In this document: in pieces, positions 1 to 8,886 of the stretch
Numbering within the stretch: position 1 is the first letter of the stretch
Layout: every line of letters starts with the position of its first letter
Assembly: GCF_021278985.1 (NCBI RefSeq)
Contig: NZ_CP082833.1
Span: forward strand, 496,001-560,000
From: Citrobacter rodentium NBRC 105723 = DSM 16636
Lineage (GTDB): Bacteria > Pseudomonadota > Gammaproteobacteria > Enterobacterales > Enterobacteriaceae
Reading direction: 5' to 3'
DNA length: 64,000 bases
Translations under genes and position numbers: made by a program
The notes under the pieces: model-generated
The model's database searches: none
Told to the model about the DNA's origin: nothing
Seen by the model: only the letters and a program-made list of their open reading frames with translations

Positions 1-2
1 CT

Positions 3-722
3 CAGATGCCGGATAAAAAAGATAATGCACTTCTTTTTTTGTATGATGATACGCAATCAATTTATCAGAAGAAAAAATCTCTCGACTTTACTTTATCAAG
101 CGTCGATATAAAGGCTATTGGTCGTACGACTATATTGAATATTAATTATCGTAACACCAGACAAATACTCCATTTTGCCAGTAGTATTGCATTCAATTAC
201 CTTAACAATCACATTGATGATACTCTTAAATACCAACAACCAGATGCAGGTGGCATAGCTGGAATTTATCCTGATTTAGCCTGTTTTGACAATCAGGACG
301 AGGAAATGACTCATGTTCTTGATTGGGTTGTCAAACAACGCCAGCAGGGAGTTCCATGGGCGGAAATCGCCATCTTGTGTCCATCCACTTATAGTATTGC
401 GAGCACTCTTGAGCCCCGGTTAACTGCACGAAAAATACCTTACCAAATCATTGTTTCTGGTGAAGATAAAAAAAAGTGGTCACCCGACAAAGATCTATTA
501 TGCGTCATGCCGTTACCCAGCAGCAAAGGACTTGAATTTCAATCGGTTGCCGTTATGGATGCCGCTAAAGTACGGGACGACTCGGATCTCAGTGATGATA
601 TTAAACGTCTGTATGTCGGCTTTACCCGCGCACGCCAGAATCTTCTGGTAACCATGCACGGAAACGGGACTTTGTGCGACCACATTATTGAAACATATAA
701 GCAGTGTGCGAGGAATAGTTAG
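3..722 (+). CDS. UvrD/Rep-type superfamily 1 helicase, C-terminal part (cut by window edge)
   Basis: The frame is open to the left edge, so the gene starts outside the window; only about 239 C-terminal residues are seen. They carry the second half of an SF1A helicase: a DDTQSIY segment (motif III region), a LNINYRNTRQI segment (motif IV), LPSSKGLEFQSV (motif V) and RLYVGFTRARQNLL (motif VI with the arginine finger). Walker A and B must lie upstream. The gene is clearly more AT-rich than its neighbours, which suggests transfer. It ends convergent to an Rpn-family gene. It could be a stand-alone helicase or part of a defence or restriction island, because the matching E. coli region lies beside the immigration control region; the subtype cannot be told from this fragment. 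Confidence 0.8.
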   Translation, partial: QMPDKKDNALLFLYDDTQSIYQKKKSLDFTLSSVDIKAIGRTTILNINYRNTRQILHFASSIAFNYLNNHIDDTLKYQQPDAGGIAGIYPDLACFDNQDEEMTHVLDWVVKQRQQGVPWAEIAILCPSTYSIASTLEPRLTARKIPYQIIVSGEDKKKWSPDKDLLCVMPLPSSKGLEFQSVAVMDAAKVRDDSDLSDDIKRLYVGFTRARQNLLVTMHGNGTLCDHIIETYKQCARNS

Positions 723-825
723 TCTGCCTGGTCAAAAGGAGTCTGGATTTTAAAAGTAAAAACGAACCCAGTAAAAATAAAGTAGTGTTTACCATGTTTT
801 GATCTTACTCCACCGCAACTGCGCC

Positions 826-897
826 CTGCCGCCTGATGAAAAGCACCGGCAGGTGATGCAAAAGCTCGGGGAAGCGATAAAGGTAGCGATGGAGTAA
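826..897 (+). pseudogene. Possible 23-codon C-terminal coding remnant
   Basis: In the gap between the helicase fragment and the Rpn gene, one frame reads LPPDEKHRQVMQKLGEAIKVAME followed by TAA. The composition looks like an amphipathic helical C-terminus and the DNA is GC-rich, unlike the AT-rich helicase just before it. The frame continues upstream only to a stop near 776 and has no convincing start or ribosome binding site. I do not recognise the parent protein. A chance open frame is quite possible. Confidence 0.25.
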
Positions 898-950
898 ACC
901 ATGACGCCCGGTACGCTTTGCCGACCGGGCAGTCGCCCACATCAGGACTC

Positions 951-1892
951 TCAATGCATCACATTATGCATCTCTTCTGCGGAAAGCCCGGTCAGCCGCT
1001 GTATCGTTTGATGGTCGATGCCCTCCTCCAGCATCGTGCGGGCAATGCGCCGGGCGGCAGCACGCTGTCCTTCAATCAATCCTTCCTCTTTGCCTTCCTG
1101 TTTCCCTTGCCGAATCCCTTTTCTGAGGATCGCATTGCGAAATCTTTCTGCAACCGTCATTAATCGCTCCTTATGCTGAGGCACGCGCTCCGCCACTTCT
1201 TCCAGAAACATGCTGAAGCGGGGCGTATGTCCATGTTGTCTCTGCAGATAATTAAACAGCGATTTCAACTGTCTGTCATTAGCGCCTCCACTAATCAGCA
1301 GCGAGGCGAGTTGTTCCACCAACCCCAGCAGATCCCGTCTGCGGATATGCTTTTGGATCAGCTCCAGCAGCGCTACCCGCCGGTGCTGCATAATTTCATC
1401 GTCCGGGATAACGGTGATATCCACCAGCGGAAACGCCGCGCTATAGAGCTGATGCGCCAGCGCCGGATCGGTAAACTCATCCAGCCAGTTAAGTGAAAAA
1501 GGATAGGGACTGTCCGCACCGTGATAGAACAGCATCGGCACCACCAGCGGCAGCCGCTTATGCCCGGCGTCCAGATGCTGCTGCATCGCTGCGATGGCAT
1601 AGCGCATCAGCCTGAAAGCCATATGCGCATCGGGCGTGCTCTGATGTTCAATAACCACATAGATATAGCCATCGCCCTCCCCGGTTTTTAACGACCACAG
1701 CACGTCTGAATAATACGTGCGCAGATCGTCTTCAATAAAACTGGTGGGCTCCAGCTTCAGCGTCTGCAAATCGCAACGTTTGCGCAGCGAAGCCGGAAGA
1801 TGGATATCCAGAAAATCCCTGGCGGTTTCCGGGTGGCGCAGGAAGGTCTTAAACACGGCGTCATGCGGTGTGGATGTGGTCGATTTGCTCAT
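951..1892 (-). CDS. rpnD: Rpn-family recombination-promoting nuclease / YhgA-like putative transposase
   Basis: This 313-residue protein belongs to the Rpn (YhgA-like) family of PD-(D/E)XK DNA endonucleases, which raise RecA-independent recombination in E. coli. The N-terminus (HDAVFKTFLRHPETARDFLD) is the family hallmark. Likely catalytic residues are Asp63 in YYSDVLW and Glu82-x-Gln84 in VIEHQS. The C-terminal third is charged and helical, with a KQEGKEEGLIEGQ stretch common in the family. The length is normal, so the gene looks intact. E. coli has the Rpn paralogue yjiP (rpnD) next to mdtM, and this gene lies 2 kb from mdtM, so I assign rpnD by position; another Rpn paralogue is possible. 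It is convergent with the helicase fragment. Confidence 0.8.
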   Translation of the reverse strand: MSKSTTSTPHDAVFKTFLRHPETARDFLDIHLPASLRKRCDLQTLKLEPTSFIEDDLRTYYSDVLWSLKTGEGDGYIYVVIEHQSTPDAHMAFRLMRYAIAAMQQHLDAGHKRLPLVVPMLFYHGADSPYPFSLNWLDEFTDPALAHQLYSAAFPLVDITVIPDDEIMQHRRVALLELIQKHIRRRDLLGLVEQLASLLISGGANDRQLKSLFNYLQRQHGHTPRFSMFLEEVAERVPQHKERLMTVAERFRNAILRKGIRQGKQEGKEEGLIEGQRAAARRIARTMLEEGIDHQTIQRLTGLSAEEMHNVMH

Positions 1893-2122
1893 GGCGTTCC
1901 GTCACCTGAAAAAAGTTTGCGCCACGTTACCGCGCCGCATCCGCGACTTCATGTGGCATTTTGCTGCGCTGCGGGACGCCTTCCGAGAAAAATCACCGTT
2001 AATGCAACAGTCTCATTTTTCCGCAACGCGTTACGCAAAGTCGCAACGTCGACCATCATCAGAGCTTTTTCAGCGCCCGGCCTGTGATATAACGAATCAT
2101 CATTAACCCGGAGGCGCCAAAC

Positions 2123-2938
2123 GTGACCCACACCCGCGACATTCCCCAAACGTTCTGGCGCGACGCACAGCTTCCGTGGCTGGAATGGCGCAGCACCTGG
2201 CGCAGTCGTCAGGCCTATAAGCGCCATTACCACCCGCAGCTTTCCATCGGCGCGATTCTGGAAGGGGAAACCAGCTGCGTCAGCGCGGGAAGGGAATACC
2301 GTTTACAGGCGGGCGATCTTATCGTCATCCCCCCTTACCAGCCGCACAGCTGTAACCCGGTGAATGGATGCTTTCGCAGCTACCATATGCTGTATCTGGA
2401 CGCCGCATGGTGTCTGGCGCACTGGCCCGACGTTGAGGCTAACGCGCGGCTTATCGCCCCCGCGCCAGCGATCCGCAGCCCGCGGCTTTTCCGGCATTTC
2501 CTGCACCTGGCGGCGTTAATAGAGCATCGTCAGACGGCGCAGCTAGCGAACGCCATTAGCCAGCTACTGTGCCAGCTCCCGCTCCGGACTGGCGCAGCGG
2601 ACCCGCAACGCGCCAGCAGTCGTCATCTGCTGACGCGCCTGCAAAGCGATCTCGTTGCCCCACCGTCGCTGGAGGCGTTAGCCCTGGAGTGCAGCCTGCG
2701 TAAAGAGACGCTGATCCGCACTTTCAGGCAGGATACCGGCCTGACGCCGGGCAGCTATCTGAATATCGCGCGGATCGATTACGCCCGCGAGCGTCTGCGC
2801 GCCGGAGAGGCTATTGCTGACGTCGGCTATCAGAGCGGCTTTGCCGACCAGAGCCACTTCCACCGTACTTTTGTCCGCTATACCGCGGCGACGCCGCGCC
2901 AGTATGCCGCCGGGCGATCAATATCAGACAATAAATAA
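2123..2938 (+). CDS. AraC-family transcriptional regulator
   Basis: This 271-residue regulator starts at a GTG; a strong CGGAGG lies 8 bases upstream. Residues about 30-90 form an AraC-type cupin sensor domain (HYHPQLSIGAILEGE, then LQAGDLIVIPPYQPHSCNP). The C-terminal 100 residues form the double helix-turn-helix DNA-binding domain, with LALECSLRKETLIRTFRQDTG as the first HTH and IADVGYQSGFADQSHFHRTF as the second. It lies 48 bp upstream of a LysE-type exporter on the same strand. A local regulator-exporter pair, with the exporter induced by an amino acid or metabolite, is a reasonable inference. The effector is unknown. Confidence 0.85.
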   Translation: MTHTRDIPQTFWRDAQLPWLEWRSTWRSRQAYKRHYHPQLSIGAILEGETSCVSAGREYRLQAGDLIVIPPYQPHSCNPVNGCFRSYHMLYLDAAWCLAHWPDVEANARLIAPAPAIRSPRLFRHFLHLAALIEHRQTAQLANAISQLLCQLPLRTGAADPQRASSRHLLTRLQSDLVAPPSLEALALECSLRKETLIRTFRQDTGLTPGSYLNIARIDYARERLRAGEAIADVGYQSGFADQSHFHRTFVRYTAATPRQYAAGRSISDNK

Positions 2939-2986
2939 TCCGCCGCCGGGCGTAGCGTGATCGCAGATGCACAGGCTGAGGTCACT

Positions 2987-3649
2987 ATGGAACGCTTATC
3001 CGCTCTTTTCCCGTCCGCCTTCCCGGCGCTGGCGCTGGCCCATTTTGTGGCGCTGCTGAGCCCGGGGCCGGACTTCTTTTTACTGGTGGGCTACGCGGCG
3101 CGCTATCGTCTGCGCGGCAGCGCGGGCGTATGTATCGGTATCGCCGCGGGCAACGGGCTGTATATCGTGCTGGCAATTGTCGGCTGGGGGATGGCGCGTC
3201 AGCTACCGTTGCTGTTTACCCTGATTGAACTGACCGGCGCGCTGTATCTGCTGTGGCTCGGCAGCCTGTTAGTCCGCAGCCGCCCGCAGGCGTTAACCGG
3301 TTCAGACGCCGGAAGCGCTCGTCCGGGGTGGCGCAAACAGCTGCTGCTGGGGCTGGGTTCGGCGCTGCTTAACCCGAAAAACGCGCTGTTTTATCTGGCG
3401 CTGATGACCGCCCTGCTGGGAACTGACGTCACCGTGGCGCAGCAGGCCGTCTGCGGCGTCTGGATGACCAGCGTCGTACTGCTGTGGGACTTGCTGATCG
3501 TCACGGTTATCGGCTTGCCTGCTGTCCGGCGGCGGTTTACCCGCTGGATCCTGTGGATCGAACGGTTGGCTGGCGGTGTGTTGATCGCCTTTGGCGCCGG
3601 GATCGTCGGGCGTTTTGTCTGGCCGCTCATTGCCGCTATGCTTACGTAA
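2987..3649 (+). CDS. LysE/RhtB-family amino acid exporter
   Basis: This 220-residue inner membrane protein has about six hydrophobic segments. The family signature is near the N-terminus (ALAHFVALLSPGPDFFLLVGYAAR, quoted in part: SPGPDFF) and the NPKNALFYLAL motif is mid-protein. The ATG at 2987 follows a GAGGT box; an upstream in-frame GTG at 2957 lacks such a site. The family exports amino acids such as threonine, homoserine, lysine or cysteine derivatives by proton exchange. It follows an AraC regulator in the same direction and is probably co-transcribed with it. The specificity cannot be read from the sequence. Confidence 0.85.
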   Translation: MERLSALFPSAFPALALAHFVALLSPGPDFFLLVGYAARYRLRGSAGVCIGIAAGNGLYIVLAIVGWGMARQLPLLFTLIELTGALYLLWLGSLLVRSRPQALTGSDAGSARPGWRKQLLLGLGSALLNPKNALFYLALMTALLGTDVTVAQQAVCGVWMTSVVLLWDLLIVTVIGLPAVRRRFTRWILWIERLAGGVLIAFGAGIVGRFVWPLIAAMLT

Positions 3650-3947
3650 ACCGGGAAACACTTTTGATAAATATCAAATTTTAATTACACTTAACGTGTA
3701 TATTTTCTACTCAACTTACTTTCCCTGAGGTGTGATGTGCTGATGGTCATCTGTAATCGTCACACGTTCTGACGCAGGTCGGGTCGTGATACCTGTCTGT
3801 GTTCAGGCGCGGACAGCACTTTTGATTACATGAAATTCGGTACATCCGCAGTCTGTTTTTTTCTCCTGTTCTGCCCAACGTCCCTGCGACGGTATTGAAT
3901 TTCGCTGTTCCCGTTACGGGCTTTCTCCACACGGAGTGCGTTTTACT
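3650..3947. other. Intergenic region upstream of mdtM
   Basis: About 300 bp without a convincing gene. It is AT-rich at its left end, with TATATTTTCT-like sequence around 3698, and contains partly symmetric TGTGAT/ATCGTCACACG words around 3730-3768. It presumably holds the mdtM promoter, but no element is clear enough to name. Confidence 0.4.
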
Positions 3948-5189
3948 ATGCAACGGATTTCTCAGTTTTTTACCCGCCACGCCGCCTCGCTGTTCTTCCC
4001 GATGGCGTTGATTATCTACGACTTTGCCGCCTATCTGTCGACGGACCTGATCCAGCCGGGCATCATCAACGTCGTGCGTGATTTTAATGCCGACGTCAGC
4101 CTCGCGCCCGCGGCAGTCAGTCTCTATCTGACCGGCGGGATGGTGTTGCAGTGGCTGCTGGGGCCGCTTTCGGATCGCATAGGCCGCAGGCCGGTACTGA
4201 TTACCGGCGCGCTGATCTTCGCCCTCGCCTGTACCGCCACGCTGTTTACCACTTCAATGACGCAGTTCCTGGCGGCACGCGTGGTACAGGGCACCAGCAT
4301 CTGTTTTATCGCCACGGTCGGTTACGTTACGGTTCAGGAGGCGTTCGGCGAGACGAAGGGCATCAGGCTGATGGCGGTAATCACCTCTATCGTGCTGGTA
4401 GCGCCGATTGTCGGCCCCCTTTCCGGCGCGGCGCTGATGCATTTTGTGCACTGGAAGGTACTGTTTGGCATCGTCGGGGGAATGGGCTTTATCGCCTTTT
4501 TTGGCCTGCTGCTGGCGATGCCGGAAACGGTCAGACGCGGCGAAGTGCCGTTCAGCGCGGTCGGCGTGCTGCGCGACTTCCGCGATGTGTTTCGCAACCG
4601 GGTATTTCTCGCTGGCGCAGCGACGATTTCGTTAAGTTACATCCCGATGATGAGCTGGGTCGCCGTTTCACCGGTGATCCTGATTGATGCAGGCGGCATG
4701 TCCACCGCGCAGTTTGCCTGGACGCAGGTGCCGGTGTTTGGCGCGGTGATCGTCGCTAACGCCATCGTCGCGCGCTTTGTAAAAGATCCCACCGCGCCGC
4801 GGTTTATCTGGCGCGCCGTGCCGATTCAGCTAAGCGGACTGGCAGCGCTGATCGCCGGAAACCTGCTCTGGCCGCACGTCTGGCTGTGGTCGGTGATCGG
4901 CACCAGCCTGTACGCGTTTGGCATCGGCATGATCTTCCCAACGATGTTTCGCTTTACGCTGTTTACCAACAATCTGCCCAAAGGCACCGTCTCGGCATCG
5001 CTGAATATGGTGATCCTGCTGGTGATGGCCGTTTCCGTCGAGGCTGGCCGCTGGCTGTGGTTTAACGGCGGGCGTATACCGTTTCACCTGCTGGCGGTGG
5101 CCGCAGGCATCGTGGTGGTGTTCACCTTAAGACGGTTGCTGCAGCGCGTACGTCAGCACGGAGAAACCGGACTGGCGCTTGAGAAATAA
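3948..5189 (+). CDS. mdtM: Multidrug efflux MFS transporter MdtM
   Basis: This 413-residue, 12-helix major facilitator protein closely matches E. coli MdtM (YjiO, 410 aa) along its length. It carries FFTRHAASLFFPMALIIYDF at the N-terminus, the MFS motif A GPLSDRIGRRPVLITG between TM2 and TM3, and a motif C-like GPLSGAALMHF after TM5. MdtM is a proton-driven antiporter for chloramphenicol, ethidium, bile salts and other cations, with a role in alkaline pH tolerance. I chose ATG 3948, with GGAG 11 bases upstream, over an in-frame GTG at 3936 that overlaps that box. It is followed by a REP hairpin. As in E. coli it sits near an Rpn gene and yjiN, but here a metC-like cassette separates it from yjiN. 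Confidence 0.93.
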   Translation: MQRISQFFTRHAASLFFPMALIIYDFAAYLSTDLIQPGIINVVRDFNADVSLAPAAVSLYLTGGMVLQWLLGPLSDRIGRRPVLITGALIFALACTATLFTTSMTQFLAARVVQGTSICFIATVGYVTVQEAFGETKGIRLMAVITSIVLVAPIVGPLSGAALMHFVHWKVLFGIVGGMGFIAFFGLLLAMPETVRRGEVPFSAVGVLRDFRDVFRNRVFLAGAATISLSYIPMMSWVAVSPVILIDAGGMSTAQFAWTQVPVFGAVIVANAIVARFVKDPTAPRFIWRAVPIQLSGLAALIAGNLLWPHVWLWSVIGTSLYAFGIGMIFPTMFRFTLFTNNLPKGTVSASLNMVILLVMAVSVEAGRWLWFNGGRIPFHLLAVAAGIVVVFTLRRLLQRVRQHGETGLALEK

Positions 5190-5194
5190 GCCAT

Positions 5195-5226
5195 GCCGGA
5201 TGGCGGTGCAGGCACTGCCATCCGGT
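5195..5226. repeat. REP palindrome / bidirectional hairpin between convergent genes
   Basis: GCCGGATGGC at 5195-5204 pairs with GCCATCCGG at 5217-5225, a perfect 9 bp stem of REP type. It lies between mdtM and the MetC-like gene, which converge here, and may help end or stabilise both transcripts. Confidence 0.8.
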
Positions 5227-5238
5227 AATGTTGCGCAT

Positions 5239-6429
5239 TTACGCAATGCGCGCAAACCCGGCCTCAAGATCGGCAATCAGATCGCCCACATCCTCCAGCC
5301 CGATATGCACCCGCACCAGCGTGCCGCTGAAATCCACCTCCCCCGCCGGACGGATGCTGTTCAGCTCCTCCGGCTGGTTGGCCAGAATCAGCGACTCAAA
5401 GCCGCCCCAGGAGTAAGCCATATGGAACAGCGAGAAGTTGTCGAGGAACGCGGCCAGTTGCGTATCTGACAGGCGCTTTTTCAGCACAAAAGAAAACAGA
5501 CCGGAGCTGCCGGTAAAATCACGGATAAAATACGCGTGTCCCGGGCATTCCGGTAGCGCCGGATGGTTCACCCGCGCCACTTCAGGACGCGCCGACAGCC
5601 AGCGGGCAATCTCAATGCTGCTCTGCTGATGCTGTTTCAGGCGCACCGACAGCGTACGCAGCCCCCGGCTGCCGTTATAGGCGGTATCCGCGTCCAGCGT
5701 CTGCCCCATCAGATAAGAGTTCTCGCGCAGGCGCTCCCAGCAGCGGGCGTTCGAGACCGCCGTACCCAGCATACCGTCCGAATGGCCGATGGTGTACTTG
5801 GTCCCCGCCTGAATCGAAATATCCACGCCATAATCCAGCGCCTTAAACAGCACGCCCGCCGCCCAGGTGTTGTCGATCATAATAACGATCTCCGGATTGA
5901 CCGCGCGGATCGCCTTCACCATACCCGGCACATCCTGCACCTCCATGGTGATCGAACTGGGTGATTCGAGGAACACCACTTTGGTTTCCGGACGGATGAG
6001 TCCGGCAATGTCCGCGCCGATCATGGGATCGTAATAGGTGGTTTCGACGTTGAATTTACTGAGGATCTTATTGCAGAAATCCTGGGTCGGCTCATACGCC
6101 GCGCCGGTCATCAACAGATGATCGCCCCCCTGAACAAAGGCAAGGATCGCATTGGTGACCGCCGCCGCGCCGCACGGGTAGAGCGCACAGCCGACGCCCC
6201 CTTCCAGTTCGCTCATCGCCTTCTGAAAAGCAAAGTGGGTATAAGTGCCGCGACGCCCGTAGAACAGTTCGCCGTTAGCGCGATTAGCGGTGGCGAATTT
6301 TTTATCCTTCACGCTATCAAACACCAGCGAAGAGGCGCGCTGGATAACCGGGTTTACCGCCCCCTGGGTGTAGCGCTTATCACGCCCGGCGATGACTAAC
6401 TGCGTTTCGAGCTTCACTGAATCTTTCAT
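5239..6429 (-). CDS. Cystathionine beta-lyase (MetC-like), PLP-dependent
   Basis: This 396-residue fold-type I PLP enzyme belongs to the Cys/Met metabolism family. The internal aldimine lysine is Lys211 in QAGTKYTIGHSDGMLG, a context typical of MetC. Asp186 (MIDNTWAAG) contacts the PLP pyridine nitrogen, and YGRRGTYTH around residues 57-65 supplies the phosphate-binding Tyr/Arg of the neighbouring subunit. The family cleaves C-S bonds in cystathionine, cystine or related thioethers to give pyruvate, ammonia and a thiol. The gene lies just downstream (27 bp) of a dicarboxylate/amino acid symporter on the same strand, so uptake and cleavage of one sulfur amino acid is a likely job. It is probably a second, catabolic copy and not the housekeeping metC. 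Confidence 0.85.
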   Translation of the reverse strand: MKDSVKLETQLVIAGRDKRYTQGAVNPVIQRASSLVFDSVKDKKFATANRANGELFYGRRGTYTHFAFQKAMSELEGGVGCALYPCGAAAVTNAILAFVQGGDHLLMTGAAYEPTQDFCNKILSKFNVETTYYDPMIGADIAGLIRPETKVVFLESPSSITMEVQDVPGMVKAIRAVNPEIVIMIDNTWAAGVLFKALDYGVDISIQAGTKYTIGHSDGMLGTAVSNARCWERLRENSYLMGQTLDADTAYNGSRGLRTLSVRLKQHQQSSIEIARWLSARPEVARVNHPALPECPGHAYFIRDFTGSSGLFSFVLKKRLSDTQLAAFLDNFSLFHMAYSWGGFESLILANQPEELNSIRPAGEVDFSGTLVRVHIGLEDVGDLIADLEAGFARIA

Positions 6430-6456
6430 ATTTTTATCCTTAATCCGTACGCAAAT

Positions 6457-7698
6457 TTATACCGTCGCCGCACCAGGGTTAATCCCGACACTGGCCTGTT
6501 TCTTTCCCGCGAAGCGCTCAACAATCTGCGTCGCATTTAAATCGTGAATGACGTTAATCAGCGTCGCCGGAGCGTCGGTAATGGTGCCGAGCACCACCAG
6601 CATTGGGATCGCCTCCATCGGCAGTCCCAGCGTGGTGACGATAAAGATCTCGCCGAGGAACGCCCCGCCCGGCACGCCGCCGACGATAATCGCCGACAGC
6701 ACGGCAATCAGCATGGTTAAAAAGAAAGTCTCGGTGGTGAATTCCATCCCCAGTACCGAATAGATAAAGACAATCTTCAGCGCCGCAATCATCGCCACGC
6801 CGCCCTTATTCAGGTTAACCAGCAGCGGCACGGAGACATCGACGATTTCCGGATTAATGCCCATCGCTTTGCCTGCGCGCAGGGTCACCGGCAGCGTGCC
6901 CAGCGAAGAGCAGGTGCCTAACGCCGTAACGGAAGGCTCAATGGCGTGACGCCAGAAGGCTTTCACCGCCGGGAGGCCGCCGCCGATCCAGGAATAAAGT
7001 ATCGAGCCAAAGATGTAATACACCAGCGTGGCGACCATAAACAGGCCAATCGCCCGGGCAAAGGTCAACAGCAGACCAGAGTCCTGACTGGCCATCGTCG
7101 CCGCAAAGTAGCAACCAAGCCCGACCGGAGCGATCTTCATGATGATCGACACGATCTTCATGATCACGGCGTTGGCGTCTTCCAGCAGCGAGGCGATTCG
7201 TTTACCCGCCTGCTCAGACTGACCGATAGCGATCCCGGCGATGATCGCCATCACGATCAGCGCCAGAATATTCGACTTCGAAAACAGGCCGATAAAGTCG
7301 TTGGTGGTGATCATGCTGACGAAATCCATCTTGCCGCTGCCTGCCTGTACGGATTGCGACAGATCGATGGTGACGCCCTGCGCCGGGTTGTACCAGAGGG
7401 CCAAGGCAACGATCCCGGCGGCCGGAATAAACGCCATCGCAATGGATACGATAAATATAATCGCCATAATCCGCCCCAGGCGTTTCAGGTCGGTCATACT
7501 GGCAATGGACGACATCACGCTAATTCCCACCAGCGGTACGATAATCATAAAGAGCAGGTTAAGAAAAATCTGCCCTATCGGCTGGAGTTGACTGGCAAAC
7601 GCTGGTGCGTAAATACCCAGCAGGCCCCCGGCAACCAGTGCGAGTAATAAAATGATTGACGATTTGTAGGGTTCAAGTCGTGACCACATAAGAGGCAC
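6457..7698 (-). CDS. Dicarboxylate/amino acid:cation symporter (DAACS, GltP/DctA type)
   Basis: This 413-residue inner membrane symporter shows the GltPh fold landmarks: a serine-rich hairpin 1 (ALGTCSSLGTLPVTLRAG), the TM7 segment VNLNKGGVAM, hairpin 2 (GGVPGGAFLGE) and the TM8 end TDAPATLINVIHDLNATQIVERF. Family members import glutamate, aspartate, C4-dicarboxylates, serine or cystine with Na+ or H+. It is first in a two-gene unit with the MetC-like lyase and is divergent from a LysR gene. A sulfur-containing amino acid is therefore a plausible substrate, but this is inference. The length is close to that of SstT (414 aa). Confidence 0.85.
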   Translation of the reverse strand: MPLMWSRLEPYKSSIILLLALVAGGLLGIYAPAFASQLQPIGQIFLNLLFMIIVPLVGISVMSSIASMTDLKRLGRIMAIIFIVSIAMAFIPAAGIVALALWYNPAQGVTIDLSQSVQAGSGKMDFVSMITTNDFIGLFSKSNILALIVMAIIAGIAIGQSEQAGKRIASLLEDANAVIMKIVSIIMKIAPVGLGCYFAATMASQDSGLLLTFARAIGLFMVATLVYYIFGSILYSWIGGGLPAVKAFWRHAIEPSVTALGTCSSLGTLPVTLRAGKAMGINPEIVDVSVPLLVNLNKGGVAMIAALKIVFIYSVLGMEFTTETFFLTMLIAVLSAIIVGGVPGGAFLGEIFIVTTLGLPMEAIPMLVVLGTITDAPATLINVIHDLNATQIVERFAGKKQASVGINPGAATV

Positions 7699-7915
7699 CT
7701 TTCATTAAAATAAAAGAGTAAATGAGATAAAATTCACAATTTGGCGACGTTCCGAATTTTCTTCCTGATACTTTGTGATGTAACTCACTTAAGTTGTTAT
7801 TTATTCATTTTGTCAGCAGGTCATTTCCTGTGATTCAATAGTTGCATGTTTCAAAGGCGAATGTAACGGGCCATTCGTACCGTTTTTGCAAATCAATTAT
7901 GAAGAAAAGGAAATA

Positions 7916-8842
7916 ATGAGCGCGCCGGTTTCTCTCAAACATTTAGAGTTCTTTGTGCGGATTGTCGATTGCGGCGGATTATCCGAAGCCGCGTCGCAGC
8001 TTAACGTTTCGCCGTCGGCGGTGAGTAAAAGTCTGGCGGCAATGGAAGAGTCGTTGGGTACAACGTTAATTAAGCGCACCACCCGCAGTATTACCCTGAC
8101 CGACGCCGGACAATATTTATTTAATCGCGCCAATAAATTACTGCATGAATTCGATGAGGCGCTGAACACCACCTCGGGGTATTATCATAATCCGCAGGGC
8201 GAATTACGTATTACCTGCTCCATTGCCTTCGGTTATTCCCGACTGGTTAATCTGGTGGATAAATATCGCAGCCAGTTTCCCGACGTCAATCTGTATATCG
8301 ATCTCAACGATAACTTCGTTAACCTTAACGATACCGACTTTGATATTGCGCTGCGCATCTCTACCGCGCCGCCGCAAAACTACGCGATGCGTAAGCTGGT
8401 GCCGATCCGTTGGGCGTACTGCGCCTCACCGGGCTATCTCGCCAAAAAAGGCATGCCGCTGCGGCGCGCCGATCTGGTGAATCACGACTGTCTGATTTAT
8501 CCCGGCCTGACGCCGGTTATTAAAGTTGCCGACGAACAGGATCGGCTGCATCAGCTCAAACTGCCCGCGCCCATCCAGGCCAACAGCAGTCTGGTATTGC
8601 TGAAATCAGTGCTGGAAGATCAGGGCGTGGCGTATCTGCCCACCTACCTGATTGGCGATCATATTCAGAAACAGGAGATCACCCCGCTGATGCTCGACGG
8701 CATGATGAGCTGCGAAACCCACGCCCTGTACGCGCTCTACTTTCCCAGCAAATACAGCAATCCGAAGGTACGATCGTTTATCGATTTTCTGGTTGCGGAA
8801 CTCGGCCCCCTCCCGGCATGGGATAACTGGATCCCTGGATAA
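7916..8842 (+). CDS. LysR-family transcriptional regulator
   Basis: This 308-residue LysR regulator has an N-terminal winged HTH (LKHLEFFVRIVDCGGLSEAASQLNVSPSAVSKSLAAMEESLG, residues about 6-48, quoted in pieces: SEAASQLNVSPSAVSKSL) and a substrate-binding domain behind it. ATG 7916 is preceded by AAGGAA; an in-frame ATG-like start 30 bases upstream is less well placed. It is divergent from the symporter and MetC-like pair, with about 217 bp between start codons, the usual arrangement for a LysR regulator and its target. I infer it controls that pair. Confidence 0.87.
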   Translation: MSAPVSLKHLEFFVRIVDCGGLSEAASQLNVSPSAVSKSLAAMEESLGTTLIKRTTRSITLTDAGQYLFNRANKLLHEFDEALNTTSGYYHNPQGELRITCSIAFGYSRLVNLVDKYRSQFPDVNLYIDLNDNFVNLNDTDFDIALRISTAPPQNYAMRKLVPIRWAYCASPGYLAKKGMPLRRADLVNHDCLIYPGLTPVIKVADEQDRLHQLKLPAPIQANSSLVLLKSVLEDQGVAYLPTYLIGDHIQKQEITPLMLDGMMSCETHALYALYFPSKYSNPKVRSFIDFLVAELGPLPAWDNWIPG

Positions 8843-8886
8843 GCGTGCGTTGCGCAATTCCCCCGTCAGGCTCTATCCTTAAGCCT

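Noticed and set aside
906..930. Terminator between the helicase fragment and the Rpn gene
   Set aside because: GCCCGGT pairs with ACCGGGC, but no T run follows on either strand, so it is only a hairpin.
1717..2106. Plus-strand frame opposite the start of the Rpn gene
   Set aside because: It overlaps the Rpn gene and its promoter antisense, with no family features.
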